This document shows, in pieces, positions 19,064-24,684 of a DNA stretch of 64,000 bases. Within the stretch, counting starts at the first letter, position 1. Each line of letters opens with the position of its first letter. Both the position numbers and the translations under genes were made by a program. Source of the DNA: Rhizobium sp. C4 (GTDB lineage: Bacteria; Pseudomonadota; Alphaproteobacteria; Rhizobiales; Rhizobiaceae); assembly GCF_021026315.1 (NCBI RefSeq), contig NZ_JAJNCX010000008.1, positions 62,001 through 126,000 on the forward strand. The letters are read 5' to 3'. The notes below the pieces were generated by a model. The model ran no database searches, was not told the origin of the DNA, and saw only the letters and a list, made by a program, of their open reading frames with translations.

Positions 19064-21001
19064 TTAGTTCAGGCCGCGCGTCTTCAGCCAGGCTTTTGTC
19101 AGCCCTTCAAACCTTGCAGCCATATCGGCGATCGCCGCCTCGTCGTCCATCTTGCCGCCAAGCCACTGGCGCGCCGCATCCGCAAAGATCGTCCGACCAA
19201 CCGCGAAACCCTTGACCGAAGGCGCGACCAATGTCGCGGCAAAGGCCTTTTCCAGCTCCGCCGCCGGGGCTTCGAGCCCGAGAAGCACGATGCCACGGCA
19301 GAAGGGGTCGTTTTCGGCAATCACGGCCTCGATCTTGCCCCAAGCGATTTCGGAGGCCTGCGGCTCCAGCTTCCACCAGTCCGGCTTGATGCCGAGATCG
19401 TAGAGCTCGCGAAGCGCGGTCGCAATGGTGTCGTCGGTGAGCGGGCCATTCTTGCCGGCGATGATCTCAACCAGCAATTCGCGGCCAACCTTGCGGGCGG
19501 CATCGAACAGCGCGCGCAGCTTTTCCTGCTGCTCGGCCTTGAGAGCTGCCGGATCATCAGGATGGTAGAAGCAGAGGCACTTGATGCAATGCTCAACCGG
19601 CCAGGCAACAAGCTGCGAGCCGATATCCTGCGAGAATTCGAATTTCAGCGGCTTGGAGCCCGGCAGTTCCACCGGACGGCCGATCCATGAGAAATTCTGC
19701 TTCATCGCATCAAAGAAGGCATCGCGGCCGAAGCGCTCGTCAATCAGCATGCCATAGCCCGGACGCCCCTTGGCGACGCGGGCGGCAGCGGCCACGGCGA
19801 GGCGCTTGAAGGCGGGAATGCGTGTCTCCGGCACGTTGAGTTCGCGGGCGACGTCGACCAGCTGCGACCGGTGGTCGATGGCGAGCGCCATCAGCAGCGG
19901 GATCTCGCCGGCAATGCGCGTCGTTGCCCAGTGGACGTGGTTGAGGTCGGCATCCTTGCGCAGCGCATGTTCCTTGCTGCCATGCTTGAGGAAATATGTG
20001 AGCTCGGTGAAGGTCGGGATTTCCGGCGAGCAGAGCAGGCGCGAGACGGCAAAGGCGCCGCAGGCATTCGCCCAGGTCGCCGAGGTCTGATGCTCCTCGC
20101 CGCGCAGCCAGCCGCGCAGGAAACCGGACATGAAGCTGTCTCCAGCGCCGAGCGTATTATAGACCTCGATCGGGAAGCCCTGCCCCACGATCCCCTGGTC
20201 CAGATCGTCCGGGATCGTCCCGTCATAGACGATGCAACCCATCGGCCCGCGCTTGAGCACGATTGTGGCGGACGATGAGGCACGGATCGCTTTGAGCGCG
20301 GCCAGAAGATCGGCCTCACCAGAGGCGATCAGCACTTCCTCTTCCGTGCCGACAATGAGGTCGCATTCGGCGAGAACCGGCTTAAGGCGATTGGAAACGG
20401 CGTCCGAGGCAATATAGCGCTCCTCGCCCGCCCGGTGGCCGGCAAGGCCCCAGAGGTTCGGGCGATAGTCGATATCGAAGATTACCTTCGCGCCGTTTGC
20501 CTTGGCGATGCGGATCGCCTTCTTCTGTGCGGCTTCGGTGTTCGGCTTCGAAAAATGCGTCCCCGTGACCAGCACGGCGCGGGCGGACTTGATGAAATCC
20601 TCGCTCACATCCTCTTCCGCAATCGACATGTCGGCGCAGTTTTCGCGATAGAAGATGGTCGGGAAGGTCTTGTCGTTCTCGACGCCGAGGAGAACCAACG
20701 CGGTCAGCCGCGTCGGATCGGTCTTGATTCCTCGCGTCTCCACGCCCTCGCGGGTCAGATGTTCCTTGATGAAGGAGCCCATCTGCTCGTCGCCAACGCC
20801 GGTGATGATCGCCGATTTCAGCCCCAGCCGCGCCGTGCCGATGGCGATATTGGCCGGGCAGCCGCCGACAGAGCGGGCAAAGCTCACCGTGTCTTCGAGA
20901 CGCGCGCCGATCTGCTGGCCGTAGATGTCGACGGAGGAGCGGCCGATGGTGATGACATCGAGTTCAGCCTCAGGCTTGAAGCCCGGATCAAGGCGCGGCA
21001 T
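19064..21001 (-). CDS. iolC: Bifunctional 5-dehydro-2-deoxygluconokinase / DUF2090 aldolase-like protein
   Basis: 645 residues from the ATG at 21001, with GGAGG five bases upstream (a GTG at 21013 overlaps that site). Residues about 1-325 are a PfkB-type sugar kinase: SVDIYGQQIGARLEDTVSFARSVGGCPANIA and the catalytic GAGDSFMSGFLRG. Residues about 340-645 form a TIM-barrel of the DUF2090 type related to the IolJ aldolase (FKFEFSQDIGSQLVAW, KCLCFYHPDDPA, PDWWKLEP, VGRTIFADAARQWL). It would phosphorylate 2-deoxy-5-keto-gluconate and possibly cleave it. The fusion is common in proteobacteria. The IolR box at 21082-21095 lies upstream. Confidence 0.95.
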   Translation of the reverse strand: MPRLDPGFKPEAELDVITIGRSSVDIYGQQIGARLEDTVSFARSVGGCPANIAIGTARLGLKSAIITGVGDEQMGSFIKEHLTREGVETRGIKTDPTRLTALVLLGVENDKTFPTIFYRENCADMSIAEEDVSEDFIKSARAVLVTGTHFSKPNTEAAQKKAIRIAKANGAKVIFDIDYRPNLWGLAGHRAGEERYIASDAVSNRLKPVLAECDLIVGTEEEVLIASGEADLLAALKAIRASSSATIVLKRGPMGCIVYDGTIPDDLDQGIVGQGFPIEVYNTLGAGDSFMSGFLRGWLRGEEHQTSATWANACGAFAVSRLLCSPEIPTFTELTYFLKHGSKEHALRKDADLNHVHWATTRIAGEIPLLMALAIDHRSQLVDVARELNVPETRIPAFKRLAVAAAARVAKGRPGYGMLIDERFGRDAFFDAMKQNFSWIGRPVELPGSKPLKFEFSQDIGSQLVAWPVEHCIKCLCFYHPDDPAALKAEQQEKLRALFDAARKVGRELLVEIIAGKNGPLTDDTIATALRELYDLGIKPDWWKLEPQASEIAWGKIEAVIAENDPFCRGIVLLGLEAPAAELEKAFAATLVAPSVKGFAVGRTIFADAARQWLGGKMDDEAAIADMAARFEGLTKAWLKTRGLN

Positions 21002-21081
21002 GCGGTCCTCCACGTTCTGTTTTATCGACCGTCAGGTCGCTTGCGGCGGATGAAACACAAAAGCCATTAAGTTGTCAATTC

Positions 21082-21095
21082 GGAATTTATATTCC
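21082..21095. promoter_or_regulatory. IolR box in the iolR-iolC gap
   Basis: GGAATTTATATTCC matches the GGAA-N6-TTCC palindrome reported for IolR of Sinorhizobium meliloti exactly. It lies 81 bp upstream of the iolC ATG and 5 bp past the iolR stop. An additional half-site (TTCC at 21104-21107) follows. This suggests a second, IolR-repressed promoter for iolCDEB. Confidence 0.7.
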
Positions 21096-21099
21096 AAAT

Positions 21100-21978
21100 T
21101 TATTCCGCGTCATTCTGTTGATGCCGGCGATATTCCGCAATGCCAACAGAGAGCGCCATGGTCAGCGCCATCGAGGCCGAGAGCGAGCGAAACCCGGCAA
21201 AATCGGCCTCCGCCACCTCGAACCAGAGGGTGGAAATGGAGGCGAGCGGCGAGAAGGCGGAATCGGTGATGGAGACTAGCGGCACACCTTGGGCGTGGAG
21301 CGCGCGGGCATGGTCCAGGCTTTCGGCCGCATAGGGCGAGAAGGAGATGGCGAGCGCGGCATCTTCAGGCCTCGCAAACTGCACGGTTTCCAGATCCACG
21401 CCATTGGTCGATGCCACCATCTGGTGGCGGATGCCGAGCTTGGAGAAGGCGTAAGATAGATGCGCCGTCAGGGAGTAGGAGCGCCGCTTGGCGATCAGAT
21501 AGATCGTGTCGGCCGCGCCCAGGACATCAATGGCACGCTTGAAATCCTCCTCGCGGATTGCCTCCTCCATCTTGATAATGGACGAACGCGCGGCGCCAAA
21601 GAACCCATGCAGAAGTGCGGATTCCGGAGCGGCATCGCCGGATTTCTCGATCTGCGTCAGCCGCTCCTCATAGGAGGGCGTGCGCAGGCGCAGGCGCTCC
21701 TTGAAGATGGTCTGGAAATGCGAGAAGCCGTCATAGCCGAACTGATGCGCCAGCCGCACCAGCGTCGACGGCTGGACGGAGGCCGCCTGCGCGATGCTCG
21801 CAGCCGTGCCGAAGGCGATCTCGTCGGGATTTTCCAGCGCATAGGCTGCAGCCTGTTTCAGCCGCTTCGGCAGCTTTACGTGATTGCCGACCACCTGGGC
21901 TTTCAGGCTGTCGAAATCCGCAGGTGGCGCAGCACCCGTCTCGTTCACGTCCGGCAAATCAGTTCTCCGCGTCCCCAT
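21100..21978 (-). CDS. iolR: RpiR-family repressor of inositol genes
   Basis: 292 residues. An N-terminal HTH_6 domain (about 30-105) contains FGTAASIAQAASVQPSTLVRLAHQFGYDGFSHFQ. A C-terminal SIS sugar-phosphate-binding domain (about 130-270) contains IYLIAKRRSYSLTAHLSYAFSKLG and AISFSPYAAESLDHARALHAQGV. Position at the head of iolCDEB and opposite idhA, plus IolR-type palindromes on both sides, support the assignment. The likely inducer is a phosphorylated inositol catabolite. Confidence 0.92.
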   Translation of the reverse strand: MGTRRTDLPDVNETGAAPPADFDSLKAQVVGNHVKLPKRLKQAAAYALENPDEIAFGTAASIAQAASVQPSTLVRLAHQFGYDGFSHFQTIFKERLRLRTPSYEERLTQIEKSGDAAPESALLHGFFGAARSSIIKMEEAIREEDFKRAIDVLGAADTIYLIAKRRSYSLTAHLSYAFSKLGIRHQMVASTNGVDLETVQFARPEDAALAISFSPYAAESLDHARALHAQGVPLVSITDSAFSPLASISTLWFEVAEADFAGFRSLSASMALTMALSVGIAEYRRHQQNDAE

Positions 21979-21986
21979 CCAATGAT

Positions 21987-22000
21987 GGAATATTTATGCC
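21987..22000. promoter_or_regulatory. Near-match IolR box before iolR
   Basis: GGAATATTTATGCC differs from GGAA-N6-TTCC at one position and sits 9 bp upstream of the iolR start codon. It would permit autorepression. Confidence 0.5.
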
Positions 22001-22086
22001 AAAAATGGAATTCAGCAACTGCCTCTTCCAAAATTGATGAGAGACCCGTTGTTTGAGGCGAGACATTCCTTTATGACCCTTGAAAT

Positions 22087-22100
22087 GAAATCTTCGTTCC
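22087..22100. promoter_or_regulatory. Near-match IolR box before idhA
   Basis: GAAATCTTCGTTCC keeps the 6-base spacing and TTCC half of the IolR consensus with one mismatch in the other half. It lies 85 bp upstream of idhA. Confidence 0.45.
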
Positions 22101-22184
22101 AGTCGGATCGGCAGTTCCACAAAGGCCTGTTGTGGCTTTCGATGGAATCGCGGCAAACAAAGTGACTATTTCGGGAGCACACTC

Positions 22185-23177
22185 ATGACAGTGAAATTCG
22201 GACTTTTGGGCGCAGGCCGCATCGGCAAGGTACATGCCAAGGCTGTCGCCGGCAATGCGGATGCCAAGCTGGTCGCCGTTGCCGACCCTTTTGCGGACGC
22301 CGCAAACGCCATTGCCAAGACCTACGGCTGCGACGTGCGCACGATCGAAGAGATTGAAAAGTCGGCCGATATCGATGCCGTCATCATCTGCACGCCGACC
22401 GACACCCATGCCGACCTGATCGAGCGCTTTGCCCGCGCCGGCAAGGCGATCTTCTGCGAAAAGCCGGTCGATCTGGATGTGGCCCGCGTCAAGGCCTGCA
22501 TCAAGGTGGTCGAGGAAACCAAGGGCAAGCTGATGGTCGGCTTCAACCGCCGCTTCGATCCGCATTTCATGGCCGTGCGCAAGGCCATTGCTGACGGAAA
22601 GATCGGCGCCGTCGAAATGGTGACGATCACCTCGCGCGATCCCGGCGCTCCGCCGGTAGACTATATCAAGCGTTCGGGTGGAATTTTCCGCGACATGACG
22701 ATCCACGACTTCGACATGGCCCGCTTCCTGCTCGGTGAAGAGGTGGCTTCCGTATCCGCCCATGCCGCCGTTCTGGTCGATCCGGAAATCGGCAAGGCCG
22801 GCGATTTCGACAGCGTGACCGTGATCCTGGAAACCAAGTCCGGCAAGCAGGCCGTCATTTCCAACTCGCGTCGCGCAACCTATGGCTATGACCAGCGCAT
22901 TGAAGTGCATGGCTCCAAGGGCGTCGTGTCGGCCGAAAACCAGCGCGCCGTGTCCATCGAGATCGCCAATGGCGATGGCTATACCCGCCCGCCGCTGCAT
23001 GATTTCTTCATGACGCGCTACACGGAAGCCTATGCCAACGAAATCGCCGCCTTCATCGCGGCCATCGTTGACGGCGCCGCCATCAGCCCGACCGGCACGG
23101 ATGGCCTCAAGGCCCTCCAGCTCGCCGACGCAGCACTTGAAAGCGCCAAGACCGGCAAGCGCGTGTCGCTCGCCTGA
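22185..23177 (+). CDS. idhA: myo-inositol 2-dehydrogenase
   Basis: 330 residues, a GFO/IDH/MocA-family NAD-dependent dehydrogenase. The Rossmann motif GLLGAGRIGKVHAKAV is at the N-terminus, the catalytic-lysine motif CEKPVD at about 97-102, and the C-terminal domain has GFNRRFDPHF and the GGIFRDMTIHDFDMARFLLGEE signature of inositol dehydrogenases. It makes the first step, myo-inositol to 2-keto-myo-inositol, feeding IolE. It is divergent from iolRCDEB. A strong hairpin at 23192-23220 follows. Confidence 0.95.
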   Translation: MTVKFGLLGAGRIGKVHAKAVAGNADAKLVAVADPFADAANAIAKTYGCDVRTIEEIEKSADIDAVIICTPTDTHADLIERFARAGKAIFCEKPVDLDVARVKACIKVVEETKGKLMVGFNRRFDPHFMAVRKAIADGKIGAVEMVTITSRDPGAPPVDYIKRSGGIFRDMTIHDFDMARFLLGEEVASVSAHAAVLVDPEIGKAGDFDSVTVILETKSGKQAVISNSRRATYGYDQRIEVHGSKGVVSAENQRAVSIEIANGDGYTRPPLHDFFMTRYTEAYANEIAAFIAAIVDGAAISPTGTDGLKALQLADAALESAKTGKRVSLA

Positions 23178-23191
23178 TATTCTGATTTGAA

Positions 23192-23220
23192 GGCCTGCGC
23201 GGACAAAACCCGCGCAGGCC
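23192..23220 (+). terminator. Hairpin downstream of idhA
   Basis: A perfect 11-bp GC-rich stem (GGCCTGCGCGG / CCGCGCAGGCC) with a 7-base A-rich loop, 14 bp past the idhA stop. There is no strong T-run, so it may be a message-stabilising or bidirectional terminator. Confidence 0.6.
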
Positions 23221-23233
23221 ACCAATTCCGCCC

Positions 23234-23470
23234 TCACGCTTCGCCATAGCCGCGCCGGCGCTTGGCCTTCAGCAGATGGGTGAACAAGGCCTGCGCCTCT
23301 TCGCGCCTGGCAAAATCGTGCAGCTTGACCTGCCCCCGCGTCCCGATCCGCCCCCAATGCCGCCGCAGCCGCACATCGCCGAACAATGTCGGCTCGATGG
23401 AGAGCATGTAGAAGCGCGCCATGTTTTTGTCCGCATCGCGCCGTTCCAGATAGATATCGTCGGAATTCAT
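23234..23470 (-). CDS. WGR-domain protein
   Basis: 78 residues from the ATG at 23470 (another ATG at 23476). It consists almost wholly of a WGR domain: YLERRDADKNMARFYMLSIEPTLFGDVRLRRHWGRIGTRGQ, with the name-giving WGR tripeptide near residue 42 and a basic C-terminus. Stand-alone WGR proteins are common in Rhizobiales and are inferred to bind nucleic acid. The molecular role is unknown. It is convergent with idhA. Confidence 0.88.
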   Translation of the reverse strand: MNSDDIYLERRDADKNMARFYMLSIEPTLFGDVRLRRHWGRIGTRGQVKLHDFARREEAQALFTHLLKAKRRRGYGEA

Positions 23471-23610
23471 CGTCATGCGCGCAAGAGTCGCCGATCGCGA
23501 CTCCCGCGTCCAATGAGACTTATGAATCCAAGGGGTTGCACCGATTCACGGGCGTGATGCGTTGGCCTTGCGGAGACTGTCTTTCAGGGATTTTCCGGAA
23601 GCCAGAATCG

Positions 23611-23790
23611 AAAAAGCCTGCCGCGGGAGGAGGTGCGGCAGGCTTTTCGAAATTCAGAACAGCGACGGGGAGGAGGAGTGCCGCTGCTCTATTTCAGGCC
23701 CTTCGGGAGGAGAGAAGGCCTGAGCTTCGAAGCGGGCGGGAGGAGGTGCCGCGCTTCGATGAGTTCAAGATACCAAACCGCGCGGCGATC
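23611..23790 (-). ncRNA. Cuckoo-type (alpha-r14-like) small RNA with four anti-Shine-Dalgarno hairpins
   Basis: On the minus strand four consecutive hairpins each present the anti-Shine-Dalgarno motif CCTCCTCCC or a close variant in the loop: motif complements are at 23738-23746, 23705-23712 (8 of 9 bases), 23668-23676 and 23625-23633. Stems are at 23728-23758, 23695-23722, 23660-23686 and 23616-23643. The last is a 9-bp GC stem followed by five T residues, a Rho-independent terminator. This architecture matches rhizobial alpha-r14 RNAs (NfeR1 in S. meliloti, usually three hairpins) and the CcsR RNAs of Rhodobacter. The 3' end is firm; the 5' end is estimated from a possible -10 (TATAAG, 23799-23804) and could be off by tens of bases. 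Confidence 0.85.
23616..23643 (-). terminator. Rho-independent terminator of the small RNA
   Basis: A 9-bp stem (GCCTGCCGC / GCGGCAGGC on the minus strand) whose loop is itself an anti-Shine-Dalgarno motif, followed by TTTTT (23615-23611). Confidence 0.85.
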
Positions 23791-23803
23791 GCCAGCACTT
23801 ATA

Positions 23804-23836
23804 TTGCATTGCAGCCATGCAAATGCTGCATTGCAA
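23804..23836. promoter_or_regulatory. Inverted repeat upstream of the small RNA
   Basis: TTGCATTGCAG (23804-23814) is inverted against CTGCATTGCAA (23826-23836) with one mismatch and an 11-base spacer. It lies between the tetR stop and the small RNA, at the expected promoter position, and looks like an operator. Confidence 0.5.
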
Positions 23837-23862
23837 CAAAGACGGGATGGCGCAGCGGGCTT

Positions 23863-24579
23863 TCACCTGTTCGACAGCTGCAGGCCGCGCACTGTCACGG
23901 TGGCAAAGCGGGCGAGCGACTGCATCAAAGCCGGCTGCCGCTCGGGCGGTGCATGCATGATCACCATGAGATTGCTCTGCAGCGCCTCGATGAGGATGAG
24001 GCAGAAGTCCTGCATCTCGTCCGGCGTCATGGTGCCGGCAATGCGCGCCATGTAGGGCGCAATGAAGCGCGCGTTTGCTGCCGTGTCTTCCATGTCGAGC
24101 GCCCGCAGTTCCGGCACGGCGCGCAGCGCATCCCAGATCGTGGCGGTCGCCGTGCGTGAGGAAAGATAGATCGCGACATCCATCACCACCCGGCCCACCG
24201 CCTCCGGGGCATCGTCAGCCTTGATGTCCGCCTCCATGTGGCGCTCCATCGAGGAGGCGATCACGGCCTGCAATTCCGCCAGATGCTTCTCGGCGAGCGC
24301 CCTGAGCACGGCCACATTCGAGGGGAAATAGTGGTAGATCGAGGCGATCGGCAGGCCTGCCGAGCGGGCCAGTTCCCGCATCTTCAGGCCATCGAACCCT
24401 TGCGCCGTCACCAGCGCTTCGGCGGCGTCCAGCAGTTGGTCGACCCGCTCGCGGCTGCGCGCCTGCTGGCCAACGCTCCGTCGCGAAGAACGGCCTTTCG
24501 GCGCTTCCTCGGTCGCCTCGGCTTCTGCGGTCGATGGCTCATCCACTTGATTCAAAAGATCTTCCTCCAGTCGCACCAA
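23863..24579 (-). CDS. TetR/AcrR-family transcriptional regulator
   Basis: 238 residues. A charged N-terminal extension (about 1-45) precedes the TetR HTH (about 46-95): RVDQLLDAAEALVTAQGFDGLKMRELARSAGLPIASIYHYFPSNVAVL. The C-terminal ligand domain occupies about 110-225. It is divergent from the permease-monooxygenase fusion; the 105-bp gap holds two identical 15-bp direct repeats that are probable operators. It most likely represses the 24.7-32.5 kb operon in response to its substrate. Confidence 0.92.
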   Translation of the reverse strand: MVRLEEDLLNQVDEPSTAEAEATEEAPKGRSSRRSVGQQARSRERVDQLLDAAEALVTAQGFDGLKMRELARSAGLPIASIYHYFPSNVAVLRALAEKHLAELQAVIASSMERHMEADIKADDAPEAVGRVVMDVAIYLSSRTATATIWDALRAVPELRALDMEDTAANARFIAPYMARIAGTMTPDEMQDFCLILIEALQSNLMVIMHAPPERQPALMQSLARFATVTVRGLQLSNR

Positions 24580-24590
24580 ATGCTCATAAC

Positions 24591-24605
24591 TCGATCAATG
24601 CTCGA
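24591..24605. promoter_or_regulatory. TetR operator candidate 1
   Basis: TCGATCAATGCTCGA, an imperfect palindrome repeated identically at 24626-24640. It is located just before the tetR start. Confidence 0.6.
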
Positions 24606-24625
24606 CTATTGACAGCCATCAAAAA

Positions 24626-24640
24626 TCGATCAATGCTCGA
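24626..24640. promoter_or_regulatory. TetR operator candidate 2
   Basis: Second identical copy of TCGATCAATGCTCGA, 35 bp from the first and 45 bp upstream of the fusion gene. It is positioned to block its promoter. Confidence 0.6.
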
Positions 24641-24684
24641 ATTATCAATTATCCCAACATAAAACGTCAAGAGAGCGGGAGCAA

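Noticed and set aside
23616-23758. Four similar GGGAGGAGG blocks as a CRISPR-like or tandem repeat array
   Set aside because: Spacing is irregular, each block sits in a different stem, and the last is a terminator; a structured small RNA explains them better.
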